Below, in pieces: positions 16,490-26,288 of a DNA stretch of 64,000 bases. This DNA comes from JAEUOS01 sp040382235 (GTDB lineage: Bacteria > Pseudomonadota > Gammaproteobacteria > Burkholderiales > JAEUOS01). The stretch's first letter is position 1, and every line of letters begins with the position of its first letter. The DNA is taken from NCBI GenBank assembly GCA_040382235.1, contig JBEIFV010000006.1:1-64000 (forward strand), given 5' to 3'. The translations under genes were made by a program, and so were the position numbers. The notes under the pieces are model-generated. The model worked only from the letters and a program-made list of their open reading frames with translations, was not told where the DNA came from and did not search any database.

Positions 16490-17475
16490 ATGCAAATCCG
16501 GCGTAGACATTTTCTGGTTGCAGGTGCCGGGTTTCCGGTGCCCTCTCTACCGGTATTAGGGCAAGCCCAGCGCTCGATGCGACGCATCGGATTCCTCACG
16601 ACCGGCATCGCTACGGCCGCTGCCACATTGCTGGCCGCATTTCGCACAGGGATGACCGATCTGCGTTGGCTCGAGGGGCGCGACTACTCCATCGACGCAC
16701 GCTACGCCAACGGAGTAGCGCAGGCCTCTGCAGGACTGGCTGCGGAACTGGTAGCGACCAATCCTGACCTCCTGCTGACCACGGGGGAATTGGCAATTCG
16801 CACGCTTGCCGAAAGAACCAAAACCATCCCGATCGTGTTTACGGTCGCACAAGATCCCGTCGCCAACGGCCTCGCCGCGAGTCTGCGGCGCCCCGGCGGC
16901 AACATGACCGGCTTGACAACACTTGCAACGGAACTGGCGGCCAAACGCCTGCAACTGTTGAAAGAAGCGTTTCCCCGCGTCGTTCATGTTGCCCTGCTGT
17001 TTGAGCCGGACAATGCAGCAGCGTATCGCAAGTGAAGGAAATGGAGGCCGTCGCCCCGCGCCTGGGCGTGCGCACAACAGCGTTCGGAATGCGCAAGCCG
17101 GAGGATGTCGAAGAGGCCTTCAAACGCGGCGCCGCATTGGGCGCTCATGCCTACATGGTGGGACAAGGCGGCATCGCGATCAGCCTGCTTCAGGAAATTG
17201 TCGACCGCGTCAATCAACTGAAAGTTCCAGCCCAATTTCCCGGTGCCCAATTCGTGGAAAAGGGCGGCTTGATGTCCTATGCGGCCTCCGTAGAATACAA
17301 CTACCGTCTTGCAGCCGGCTATGTGGACAAGATATTCAAGGGCACGAAACCGGGCGAGTTGCCGATCCAGCAGCCAACCAAGTTCGAGCTGGTGGTAAAT
17401 CTGAAAACAGCAAACACGCTCGGCCTCCATATTCCACACTTGGTGTTGTTACGCGCCGACCGCGTGATCGAATAG
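16490..17475 (+). pseudogene. ABC_sub_bind-family (DUF534-like) substrate-binding protein, frameshifted
   Basis: The protein opens with a Tat-like leader (MQIRRRHFLVAGAG) and a mature part typical of the family (MRRIGFLTTG..., TIPIVFTVAQDPVANGL, RPGGNMTGL). It reads to AAAYRK-stop at 17033-17035. One extra base there (AAG-GTG for AAGTG) restores KEMEAVAPRLGV and the rest to 17475, ending LLRADRVIE. A single missing G splits the gene. Such proteins are periplasmic lipid or amino-acid-like ligand binders; no permease lies nearby. Its last third is duplicated at 25163-25446. Confidence 0.8.
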
Positions 17476-17511
17476 CAGGGCCGGAATTGGCAGCGTCACC
17501 CCTGAAAAGAT
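17191..17511 (+). repeat. direct repeat of ABC_sub_bind gene end, copy 1
   Basis: This stretch, including the gene end and the following GGGCCGGAATTG...CAGCGTCACCCCTGAA segment, is closely matched at 25162-25482, with scattered substitutions and a small indel after the stop codon. Confidence 0.85.
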
Positions 17512-17718
17512 GTGTTCTTCAGACTTTTGAGTGGGTCGAAGGTATTCTCTGCGCGAAGCGCGCGGCGGGCTTGGAGCGGCACCCCAGGCTTTTATCCTCT
17601 TGATCCTCATTCGGCACGGCGTGCGATTGGATTGACATGAAATCGTATCGAGCGCGGGCTTTCAGCCTACGAGCTTGGGGTTCGGGTCCAAGTATCACTT
17701 TTCGGAAAAGAGACAGCG

Positions 17719-19137
17719 ATGCCTGAAAACAGCACTCTCGAACAACGCTTCCTCGCCGGCCGCGCATTGCGCAAGCAGGTCTTGCGCTCAAGTCACAACG
17801 ACATCGGTGATACGCGCCGCGATCCTGTCAAGCTGCTTGAGGTCTCGAGCGCAGGGCGGGTTGATCGCCTCGTTCCCCTGCGATACGGGCGCATGTTGAC
17901 GTCCCCATTCGCCTTTTACCGCGGCAGCGCCATCATTCAAGCTCACGATCTGGCAAAGACACCGCACACCGGTCTTGTCCAGCAGATTTGCGGCGACTGC
18001 CATCTGATGAATTTCGGTGGCTTCGCTACGCCCGAACGGAATCTGAGTTTTGACATCAATGATTTTGACGAGACGCACCCGGGGCCATGGGAGTGGGATA
18101 TCAAGCGCCTAGCCGCCAGCTTGATGATCGCTGCACGCCACATGGGCTTCAAGGCGGGCGCCGGGGACGCAGTCGTTCTGATGGCAATCGAAAGCTATCA
18201 GACCTGGATGGCGAGCTATGCCCACATGGGCGCGCTCGACCTTTGGTACGAGAGAGTCACAATGGAGAGCATGTACAGGGATTCGACCGATGCGGGGGGG
18301 CGCAAGCTGGTGGCCAAAGGTATCGAAAAAGCGCAACGGCGCACCGCCGGGAGCCTGCTGCCGAAAATGGGCAAGAAAGTCGAAGGTAAGTGGGTGATGA
18401 ACGATGCGCCCCCGGCACTGTTCCACATTCACGGCAACAGCACGCTATTTGACAAAGACGACGATTGGGTGCGGCTCGGCAACTGGAAGACGCTCTCCAG
18501 CAAGCTCTTCAAGGAGTACCTAACCAACCTGAGTCCCAGTCACCGGCAATTGCTCAGTTACTTCAGCATGCAGGACTTGGCCTTCAAGGTCGTGGGTGTG
18601 GGCAGCGTCGGGACGCGCTGCCTGGTGCTGTTGATGACGGACGCTCAGGATCAACCGTTGTTTCTACAGATCAAGGAGGCGGTGCCGTCGGTGCTGGCGC
18701 GCTTCGTGCCGGCTGGCAAGTCGGCGTTCGAGCACGAAGGGCAGCGTGTGGTTGCCGGTCAGCGCATGATGCAGTCATCGAGCGATCTGTTCCTCGGCGC
18801 TTCCACCGGGCCTTCGGGGCGTCATTTCTATTTTCGCCAGCTGCGCGACATGAAGGTATCGGCCGAAATCGAGACGTTCGACGAGAACCTGCTCGGTCTC
18901 TACGCCGGATTATGCGGCCGTATTCTCGCGCGCGCGCATGCCCGCGCGGGTGGCCTGGCACCGCAGATTAGCGCGTATCTCGGACGGCGCGGGCAGTTCG
19001 CTGAAGCGATCGTCCTGTACTCGAAGCACTACGCCGATCAGGTGCAGCGTGATTTCGATGTGTTTCGCGCGGCCTGCCGCGAAGGACGCCTGATCGCGCA
19101 GACCGAAGCCGATTTTGGAGCCGACATACGGCTTTGA
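17719..19137 (+). CDS. DUF2252-family protein
   Basis: A 472-aa protein carrying the DUF2252 hallmarks: SPFAFYRGSA (62-71), GDCHLMNFGGF (92-102), FDINDFDET (111-119) and WEWDIKRLAASL. The pattern resembles a kinase-like (APH/HipA-type) fold, and the family is of unknown function. No signal peptide. The start at 17719 follows a weak purine-rich site. It is intact and stands alone between decayed genes. Confidence 0.88.
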   Translation: MPENSTLEQRFLAGRALRKQVLRSSHNDIGDTRRDPVKLLEVSSAGRVDRLVPLRYGRMLTSPFAFYRGSAIIQAHDLAKTPHTGLVQQICGDCHLMNFGGFATPERNLSFDINDFDETHPGPWEWDIKRLAASLMIAARHMGFKAGAGDAVVLMAIESYQTWMASYAHMGALDLWYERVTMESMYRDSTDAGGRKLVAKGIEKAQRRTAGSLLPKMGKKVEGKWVMNDAPPALFHIHGNSTLFDKDDDWVRLGNWKTLSSKLFKEYLTNLSPSHRQLLSYFSMQDLAFKVVGVGSVGTRCLVLLMTDAQDQPLFLQIKEAVPSVLARFVPAGKSAFEHEGQRVVAGQRMMQSSSDLFLGASTGPSGRHFYFRQLRDMKVSAEIETFDENLLGLYAGLCGRILARAHARAGGLAPQISAYLGRRGQFAEAIVLYSKHYADQVQRDFDVFRAACREGRLIAQTEADFGADIRL

Positions 19138-19409
19138 TGCGGTGCCGGTGCAGTAGGTGCGCGGCAAGCGGCAATCCTCGCCGCCCTGCTTGATTTGTGG
19201 CGCCAGGCCGGCCACCAGTTGCGCCTTGTTGTCGTCCGGATGGGCAAACCAACGCCGATTGAAAATGACCGCGTGGAGGCGCCGGTCGTGTTCGGTTTGA
19301 TTGGAAGTTTCAGAACGCGGCGGGATGCGCCGTTCGCGGCATTTCCATCGTACCCGCTTGTCGCATCCTCACATCCCCCTTGCTCCGGGAATAAAATCAA
19401 GGACCAAAT

Positions 19410-21485
19410 TTACGGGGTGTCGGTATTTTTTGTATGAGGCCAGAAAAACTGCCGCCAATTTGCCCTGAAGCGGGCCAGCAGCAAAGCTCCCAACGCGCCT
19501 GCCTGGCCCAAGCTGATACGCACGCCGCGCGCGCGTAGCGCCACCCACATTGCCAATGCAAAGCTGACGCTAAGGTTGACGAAGCCGATCATTCCAAGGC
19601 CGATGAAGGCCTTGGCCGCGAGGGCAGGATCGACATTGAAATCCAGCGCCACCAACGCGAAGCCAACGTTAGCCGCGGAAAACGTGACATGGCGGATATC
19701 GAGCGGCAAGCCGGTCATGTAGCCGATGGTGCCCATGCTCCCCAACATGATGCCGAAGAAGAAATTCCCCGCCAAGGCGCCGAGATTGTTGTCGAGATAC
19801 GCCGCAAAGCGTTGCAGGCGATCCGTCCCCAGCATGCGGCGCAGCCAGCGTGTTGCTTCGATGCGTTCACGGAGCCGTTCGTAGGCGGCGAGGTTATCGT
19901 AATAGCCTGAGATCAGCCCAGAGAGGAACAGGCAGAAGCCGGCAATTGCCGCGTAGAACAGCGCAAGGCTATCGGTGGGTGAGATATCGATGAGCAGGTG
20001 ATGGGCCTTCTCAGCATCGATGAATGGCTTGCCGGCCAGTTGTGCGAGGATAAACGCGATCAGCATGGCGGTGGGCATTGCGATGAGAATGTTGCCGCAG
20101 ATGGCGGCAAACTGGCTGCGTATCACGTCGATCAGCATGGTCGCCAGTTTCTCCACGTCGCTCAGTCGGCCGCGGACTTCGCTGATCGCACCGGCAATGG
20201 TTGCCGCGGTCATCGCAGGCTGCTTGGTGGCGATGGTGAAATGAAGCGCATACACCAGCAAGAAGCCAAGCGAATAGTTCATGCTGTACATCAGCGCGTA
20301 ACCCAATGGCGCAGTGTCGGCTTTTGACATATAGATTTTCAGTAGCGCCATGAACCCCACGATCAAACCGGCGCCCATCGCCGAGCGCCACATCTCGAGA
20401 TACTCTCCCCGCGAAGAGGTGATGTAATGCTCGCCTGTACGGCTGGCGTTATCAGTGACCCGCAGCGCCAACAGGCCGATGGTACGGCGCACGTACCCGC
20501 GAACGCTGCCTCGCATGCCTTCACCCTGAACTGCTTGGCCGAGCAATTCAACCCACAGATCCACCAGCGACAGCCCATCCGCGCCAGCCTCAGCCCGCTG
20601 GAGAGGCATCGCGAGCATGCGGACAATCAGGTCGAGCCTGTTCAGGCTTTGCTCGAGACGGCGTATCAGATAGGTCAGCGCGAGGCTGGTGCCGACCGTG
20701 GCGGCTTGCGCACGAACCTTTGCCATGACCGCGCGGCACTGTTCAATCATCACATGCAACTGTCGCTCGTCTTCGGCGGGTACGTCGCCCCCATTCAGAT
20801 AGGCGCGATAGGATGCCGATAGCTGGTGTGTTTCCACCGTCAGCGCGAGAAAAGGCGAGTCACCTTCTTCGAGACGCGGAAAGAGGCGTGCCAGCTCTGG
20901 CTCAAGACCCATCGCGCCGATCCTGGTCACCAGAACATCGGTCGCAGTGAGCAACTGCCCGAGCCCTGCCCGCAGGGCGGCACCGTCGCGGGCTTCACTC
21001 ATCCGCAGCGCCCGCCAGAAACGAAGCTTCAGCGTGGTCGGTACCGCCTCCAACCAGACGTAGTCCTCGTGCTGGTGAAAAATGAGGTTTACGCAATCCC
21101 GCAAGCTGGCGGCATCAGTGATCGCCGGAAGGATCCGCTGCACGACGCGCCGCCACAGTTCGGAAAAGAAACCGCTATTCGGCAGGATGCCGCTATCGGC
21201 GAAGAAGCTGATCTGCTTCTTGCGGGCGAACAATTGCAGCAGCAGGCCGCGGAGGGACAGGCGAAACTCCTCGTTGGTTTCCACTGCTTCGCATAGTGTC
21301 GTGAAGCGTGACACCGCCAAGGGGCCATCGTCCGCGCGCTCCGGGCGCAAAGCGTCTACCAGTGCAATCAGTGGGGTCAGCACGTCCCCATCGGCCGAGA
21401 CCCACCCGAGCGCGGCGAAAAATCTTGAATGAGCCGCAGCACGTATGGACGACGGCTGGGCCAAGGAGGGGGCAGGGTTGGCCAT
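19410..21485 (-). CDS. Gcr-family polytopic membrane protein ('site-specific recombinase' family)
   Basis: About 691 aa. The N-terminal 300 residues are soluble and helical (Leu/Arg-rich). From about 370 there are several membrane segments (GAGLIVGFMALLKIY, LGYALMYSMNYSLGFLLVYAL, ILIAMPTAMLIAFILAQLAG, LALFYAAIAGFCLFLSGLIS, VGFALVALDFNV, GFVNLSVSFALAMWVAL). The segment HFTIATKQPAMTAATIA is characteristic of the family named after gonococcal Gcr, whose recombinase role is doubtful given its membrane nature. The ATG at 21485 is preferred to a TTG 9 bp upstream. Confidence 0.8.
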   Translation of the reverse strand: MANPAPSLAQPSSIRAAAHSRFFAALGWVSADGDVLTPLIALVDALRPERADDGPLAVSRFTTLCEAVETNEEFRLSLRGLLLQLFARKKQISFFADSGILPNSGFFSELWRRVVQRILPAITDAASLRDCVNLIFHQHEDYVWLEAVPTTLKLRFWRALRMSEARDGAALRAGLGQLLTATDVLVTRIGAMGLEPELARLFPRLEEGDSPFLALTVETHQLSASYRAYLNGGDVPAEDERQLHVMIEQCRAVMAKVRAQAATVGTSLALTYLIRRLEQSLNRLDLIVRMLAMPLQRAEAGADGLSLVDLWVELLGQAVQGEGMRGSVRGYVRRTIGLLALRVTDNASRTGEHYITSSRGEYLEMWRSAMGAGLIVGFMALLKIYMSKADTAPLGYALMYSMNYSLGFLLVYALHFTIATKQPAMTAATIAGAISEVRGRLSDVEKLATMLIDVIRSQFAAICGNILIAMPTAMLIAFILAQLAGKPFIDAEKAHHLLIDISPTDSLALFYAAIAGFCLFLSGLISGYYDNLAAYERLRERIEATRWLRRMLGTDRLQRFAAYLDNNLGALAGNFFFGIMLGSMGTIGYMTGLPLDIRHVTFSAANVGFALVALDFNVDPALAAKAFIGLGMIGFVNLSVSFALAMWVALRARGVRISLGQAGALGALLLARFRANWRQFFWPHTKNTDTP

Positions 21486-21721
21486 AGGTTGCAAACAAAA
21501 GTGGAACGAGCCTGGCGGCGATAGTACGGTGACAGGGTCCGGCTGTTGATAAATAATACTCTTAGCTCGTCTGCGCTTGAACTTTTTGCTTACACTTCTT
21601 GCTTACAATTCAGGGTCAAAATTACGTACATAGCGTCAATGAGCCCGACAGCATCAGGCACCAAGGCGGCCAGTTGGCGTTCTGTTGATGGTTGCCGTCC
21701 ATAAACCCGGGGGAGATCTGA

Positions 21722-23497
21722 ATGTGTAACGCGTGCGACGCGAAGTTCATGAAGTTCATGACGTCTTATCACAGCCGTCGTGATGTGCTTCGTCAACTGG
21801 GAGCCGGGCTGCTTGCGACCAGCGCCGCTGGCATCGCGGGGCCGGCGATTGCCGCTAATCAGGCGGCCGACGCCATGAAGAATATTCTTGCCGCCAACCG
21901 GCCTGCCGATGCGATTTTCTTGGCGAACAACATTTACACAATGAGCCAAGTCGCTGCACGCGTCGAGGCGATTGCCGTAAGGGATGGTCGCATTCTCGCC
22001 ACCGGAAAAAGAACGGACATCCTCGGCCTTAAAGGCGCGCAAACGCGCGTCCTCGATTTTGGCGACAAGACGTTGCTGCCGGGTTTCATCGACCCGCACA
22101 TGCATTCAAATTTCTGTGGTTTGCGGCCGTGGCTTGACGTCGGGCCGTTCACAACAAAGGATATGCAAGAGGCTCGAAAGAAGATTGCCGACGCTGCAAA
22201 GAAAGCGGGGCCGGGCGAATGGGTGCAAGCCAAGATGCTCGATCCGTCAATCATGCCGGGCAAGCCGCTCGACAGGCGTGAGTTGGACGCCCTTTCACCC
22301 AATGTCCCCGTGTTCGTCCTCGAATCCAACGGCCATGTGGCGTATGCGAACACCAAAGCGATCGAGGCGACTGGTATCACCCGAGATACCGCGGATCCCG
22401 CGCAGTCCCGTTATGTCCGCGGCGCCGATGGCGAACTGACCGGCCGATTGGAAGAGCCGGGCGCATTCATGCCTTTCGTGGCAAAGATGCCTTCTCCCGG
22501 ATTGCCGGAGCTTGCGGCATTTCTTCGCGCCGACTTCGATGATGCCGCAGCGAAGGGTTGTACGGCGCTTCACGATTGCGGCATTGGCGGCCTTTTCGCC
22601 GAAGGCGACATTGCCCTGATCGATCAGGTTATGAAGGGGGACCCCGGAATCCGCTATGCGGGAATGCTGGTCTCGACCCATTTCAAAAAATGGCAGGAGA
22701 TGGGCCTGCGCCCCGGCGCAAGGTCCGCACGCTTTACCTTGAATGGCATCAAAGCCTGGGCCGACGGATCGAACCAAGCGGGCACTGGTTTTCAGCGCCA
22801 GCCCTACCTTGGCTCCAGCAACCGGGGCGCAATGAACTACACCAAGGAGGAAATTGAAACCGTAATGCGCGAAGCACACGATGCCGGGTGGCAACTTGGA
22901 GTTCATGCCAACGGTGACGGTGCAATCGACGTTGTGCTTGATGCATTCCAAAAGGTGCTCGGGAGGGACAGCGGGCACAAGTTTCGCCACCGAATCGAAC
23001 ACTGCAGCATTCTGCATGACGAGCAGATTGCAAGGATGAAGAAACTTGGCATTTCACCCTCCTTTCTGATCGGCCATGTCCATTTCTGGGGGCGGGCATT
23101 TCAAGATCGTCTGCTGGGACCTGCACGCGCAGGTCGCCTTGACCCCTGCCGTTCCGCCATCAATGGCGGACTTCGCATTTCGCTCCACTCAGACTACAAC
23201 GTGACCCCGATTGATCCTCTCCGGTGTGTGCAAAACGCGGTCTTGCGTGACATGAGGGAGGGCGGCGGGGTTCTCAATCCGGCCGAGCGGATCACGCCGA
23301 TGCAGGGTCTTCGCGCTGTTACGGTCGATGCCGCATGGCAATGCCACCTCGACCATCTTTGCGGCAGCCTTGAGGTCGGGAAGGCTGCCGACATGGTGAT
23401 CCTTGAAAAGGATCCGACGAAGGTGGCGCCCGACATGATTCAGTCAATCAAGGTTCATTCGACTTGGCTCGACGGCGCACGGCGATTTTCCGCTTAG
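21722..23497 (+). CDS. Tat-exported amidohydrolase family 3 protein
   Basis: A 591-aa metal-dependent hydrolase. A twin-arginine leader is clear (SRRDVLRQLGAGLLATSAAG, ending near AIAAN, residue ~45). Metal ligands appear as H126 and H128 in FIDPHMHSN, LGVHANGDGAI, RIEHCSI and SLHSDYNVTP. The C-terminal GSLEVGKAADMVIL is the usual amidohydrolase ending. The family includes N-substituted formamide deformylases and YtcJ-like enzymes that cleave amide or related bonds; the substrate here is unknown. GGGGGAGAT precedes the ATG. Divergent from the Gcr-like gene. Confidence 0.88.
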   Translation: MCNACDAKFMKFMTSYHSRRDVLRQLGAGLLATSAAGIAGPAIAANQAADAMKNILAANRPADAIFLANNIYTMSQVAARVEAIAVRDGRILATGKRTDILGLKGAQTRVLDFGDKTLLPGFIDPHMHSNFCGLRPWLDVGPFTTKDMQEARKKIADAAKKAGPGEWVQAKMLDPSIMPGKPLDRRELDALSPNVPVFVLESNGHVAYANTKAIEATGITRDTADPAQSRYVRGADGELTGRLEEPGAFMPFVAKMPSPGLPELAAFLRADFDDAAAKGCTALHDCGIGGLFAEGDIALIDQVMKGDPGIRYAGMLVSTHFKKWQEMGLRPGARSARFTLNGIKAWADGSNQAGTGFQRQPYLGSSNRGAMNYTKEEIETVMREAHDAGWQLGVHANGDGAIDVVLDAFQKVLGRDSGHKFRHRIEHCSILHDEQIARMKKLGISPSFLIGHVHFWGRAFQDRLLGPARAGRLDPCRSAINGGLRISLHSDYNVTPIDPLRCVQNAVLRDMREGGGVLNPAERITPMQGLRAVTVDAAWQCHLDHLCGSLEVGKAADMVILEKDPTKVAPDMIQSIKVHSTWLDGARRFSA

Positions 23498-23670
23498 GCT
23501 AAACCCAACCGGCCGCATGCCAAGTGTCCATTGCGTCGATGGCGCGTTGCCCGCTACCAGCAACGTTATGGCGCATGCTGTTTGGCAGACTGACCAACAA
23601 CTGGTCGGCGGCATCAACGACGGGCCCCCGCGCACCACAAGCGCAATATTGGCACATGGGCACCAAGGCC

Positions 23671-23786
23671 CTAGCGGCCGGGAGGACGTGCCGGTGAGGT
23701 GTACCACTTCGCTGGCGGCACCATCTTGGCGGCGGCGGGATCGCCCAAGTACTGAGCCGACATGATCTGGACGCCGAATTCATTAA
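23671..23786 (-). pseudogene. C-terminal remnant of an mscS-like mechanosensitive channel gene, cut by the IS
   Basis: On the reverse strand, directly from the IS end at 23786, the frame reads N-E-F-G-V-Q-I-M-S-A-Q-Y-L-G-D-P, then PPAKWYTSPARPP and a stop at 23671. This resembles the C-terminal tail of large MscS-family channels (NExGVQIMSP...DP...P..W). Only about 38 codons remain; the rest is not on the other side of the IS. Identification rests on a short motif, so it is tentative. Confidence 0.5.
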
Positions 23787-25162
23787 GGGTCTTCACGGAA
23801 TCGAGTGGGCGAATTTGAGGCGTTATAGAGGAGGCAGCATGCACGTGAGGACCTTCAAGCGCATGTATTCCTCATCCCGCAGCCCGTATGCACGGCGCTG
23901 GATGACGCGGATTTTGTTGTTGACGCCCTCGACGAATCCGAGGGACACCTTGTTCTCCGGCCGGCAGTAGGCAGCGATCCCATCCCAATGACGTTCGATC
24001 ATCGCGGCGAATTTCTCGTACGGCTCGAGCCGCTGCCACTTCAGGCTGGCGCGCCAGTTGTCGAAGAACTTGCGCGCCCAGCCTTCGCGCTCGTAATTCC
24101 AGAGTTGACCGAACGATTCCTTGAGCATGTATGCGGTGTTCAGGCGCTTGTTGGCCTTCAGCAACTTCTTCAGGCTGGCACGGCCGTTGGTGGTCAGGTT
24201 CTCCGGGTGCGAAAGCAAGGTGTATTTCTGACCCTTGATGAATTGCCGGTCGCTGTCTTTCAGGCGTCGGTATTCGGCCTTGCGTACTTTGTCGAGCGCC
24301 TCGCCCAGGTGTCGCATGATGTGGAACTTGTCGAACAGAATCGCTGCTTGCGGTGCGTGCGCGATGGTGGCGTTGCGAAACGGTTTCCATGTCCATCACC
24401 GCCAAGCGAATGCCCGCCGCCTTCTTCGGGCCCAGCCAGGCGTAGAACTGCGCCATGCTGGCTTCCGAGCGGTCCTCGACCGAACCAGATCGGCCGGCCG
24501 CGAATCAGGTCGCTCACCACGATGCGATAGGTGTGTCCCTTGCGGATCGAGATCTCGTCGATGCCGGTCGCCTTGGGGCCCGGAGTGCCAGCCTTGGCCA
24601 ATTGCGCCGCCATGTACTGCTTCTCCAACGTCTTGACGGATTCCCAGTGGAGATTGAATTCTTCGGCGATGTCCTTGATCGAGGCTTGCCGGCAGCGTCG
24701 GCCGACGTAATAGGCAAAGCGCTTGGTGTAGAACGGGTTGTCGGCGAGGAAGTCGAGTTGTTCGCGCTTCACGGTGCCGCAGCTCTTGCACTGGACCCGC
24801 CGAACCTCGATCTCCAGGTACACGCGCCGGTCGCCACACGGCAGGTCGCGAACCCGACGGGTGCGCCGGTCGTACCAGCCGGAATGGACTCGTCCGCAGC
24901 AACCGCAGACTGTTTTTTTGAGCGTCGGACAAGGTCGACGATGCAGGCCTTCGGGTCGCCGAAGATACCGCGGATGGTAGGTTGCGGACGGAAGCCTGGG
25001 AAAGCGTACGCATCTGTAAGACGTCGCTTATGCTTTGGAGAGGTAGCCATCCAAACATGATGCCCATTTCGCAACCCCTTGAAAACCCCTCAAATCCATT
25101 ATCCATGCGGGTTAGCGGCCGACCAACGCCCCAAATTCGCCCACTCGATTCCGTGAAGACCC
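23787..25162 (-). mobile_element. ISL3-family insertion sequence with 38-bp terminal inverted repeats
   Basis: The ends at 23787-23824 and 25125-25162 are inverted repeats of 38 bp with one mismatch, starting GGGTCTTCACGG. The 1376-bp element carries one ISL3-type (IS204/IS1001/IS1096/IS1165) transposase on the minus strand. ISL3 elements usually make an 8-bp target duplication, but the flanks here (TTCATTAA and AGGAAATT) do not match, so the element has rearranged with its surroundings. It is probably no longer autonomous because the transposase is frameshifted. Confidence 0.9.
23823..25050 (-). pseudogene. ISL3-family transposase, multiply frameshifted
   Basis: The full protein can be pieced together from three frames. 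It begins MATSPKHKRRLTDAY, continues after a shift in an A7 run (near 24914) as CGRVHSGWYDRRTRRV and QCKSCGTVKREQ (zinc-ribbon Cys pairs), then ATGIDEISIRKGHTYRIVVS. A second shift near 24490 leads to MAQFYAWLGPKKAAGIRLAVMDM, and a third near 24380 leads to the catalytic C-terminal half (MRHLGEALDKVRKAEYRRL, then ENKVSLGFVEGVNNKIRVI with the conserved Glu). Three separate shifts argue for real decay, though homopolymers are involved. Confidence 0.85.
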
Positions 25163-25482
25163 AGGAAATTGTCGACCGCGTCAATCAGCTGAAAGTTCCG
25201 GCGCAATTTCCCGATAGCCAATTCGTGGAAAAGGGCGGCTTGATGTCCTATGCTGCCTCCGTAGAAAACAATTACCGCCTTGCAGCCGGCTATGTGGACA
25301 AGATATTCAAGGGCACGAAACCGGGCGAGTTGCCGATCCAGCAGCCAACCAAGTTCGAGCTGGTGATCAACCTGAAAACAGCAAATACGCTCGGCGTCAA
25401 TATTCCACACTCGGTGTTATTGCGCGCCGACCGCGTGATCGAATAGCAGGGCCGGAATTGCAGCGTCACCCCTGAATAGATG
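25162..25482 (+). repeat. direct repeat of ABC_sub_bind gene end, copy 2
   Basis: Counterpart of 17191-17511. Similarity begins exactly at the IS end and extends past the stop codon into the shared GGGCCGGAATTG segment. Confidence 0.85.
25163..25446 (+). pseudogene. C-terminal fragment of an ABC_sub_bind substrate-binding protein
   Basis: About 94 codons (EIVDRVNQLKVPAQFPDSQF to LLRADRVIE) nearly identical to the end of the gene at 16490-17475. The 5' part is replaced by the IS, whose right inverted repeat ends at 25162. It begins abruptly at the IS boundary and has no start of its own. Confidence 0.85.
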
Positions 25483-25514
25483 GACGTGAATCGCGAAACC
25501 ATCTATGCAAGGCC

Positions 25515-26070
25515 CTACTCAATCACCTTGTCGGTACGCAACAGCATTTCACCGCTGACTTTGATGCCGAGTAGATTCGCGGTTTTCAGGTTGATCACCA
25601 TGTAATGCCGCGTGGGCTGCTCGAAGGGAATGTCGCCGGGCTTGACGCCCTTCAGAATCTTGTCCACAAAGATTCCTGCGCGCCGGAAATTGTCATTGTT
25701 ATCCGCGCAATAACTCATCAGGCCGCCGGCTTCGGCATATCGCCCGCTTCCATAAATCGACGGTACCCGGTGCTTGAGGGCAAGGCCGGCAATCCGCGTA
25801 CGCTGCGAGAAAAAGAAAGCATCTGCGAATGCGATCACGCCATCGACGCGCTCGCGCACCATCATTGCAAAGCCCCGCTCCAGGTCGTCCGAGGTGCGTG
25901 CGCTCGGGCCCCTGAAGTACTTTGAGGCCGATCTCCAGTGCAGCGGTTCTACCCAAGAACATCGCTGTGTTGATCTGGTCGAGTCGGCTTGTGATCGAGT
26001 TTTCGCCTGGAAAGTTCCCACGACCAAGCCTGACCTGGACATGGCCGGCCAGCAGACGCGACGCCGGCCA
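25515..26070 (-). pseudogene. decayed ABC_sub_bind substrate-binding protein, opposite orientation
   Basis: The C-terminal part (RTSDDLERGFAMMVRERVDG, then PSIYGSGRYAEAGGLMSYC, GVKPGDIPFEQPT, NLLGIKVSGEMLLRTDKVIE) is a clear but divergent paralogue of the other two. The preceding piece (DQINTAMFLGRTAALEIGLKV) lies in another frame, shifting near 25917, and no proper N-terminus is found. The 5' limit given is approximate. Confidence 0.7.
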
Positions 26071-26288
26071 AGTAGCAAGAGATCGGAAGAGAGTTGAGGG
26101 GTGCAATTTCCGCCGCATGGGTTGCAGAGCTTCGGACTGACGACGCGGCATTCTCCCGCGCGCTGCTCTTGCCGACACGAATACGCGCTTGGATCGATGT
26201 TGCTCAAGCGCGATCGGTGCGGCAGGATATCCGCATGCCTCAGTGTGCTACCATTGTGCTTACATCAAGAGCCTAGGATGGATCGACC

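Noticed and set aside
17476..17718. Possible attachment site or small RNA between the ABC_sub_bind pseudogene and DUF2252
   Set aside because: Part of it is shared with 25447-25482 as the end of the direct repeat; no tRNA-like, hairpin or RNA-gene structure was seen.
19135..19290. Protein-like stretch on the minus strand (reading ...FNRRWFAHPDDNKAQLV... and GGEDCRLPRTYCTGTA) after the DUF2252 gene
   Set aside because: It has codon character of a real protein end but no start, no family that I can name, and it runs into the DUF2252 gene on the other strand. It may be a gene remnant, but evidence is too thin to list.
23499..23783. 94-aa frame antisense of the amidohydrolase downstream region
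   Set aside because: Only the other minus-strand frame over 23671-23786 gives a recognisable MscS-like tail; this one is out of frame with it.
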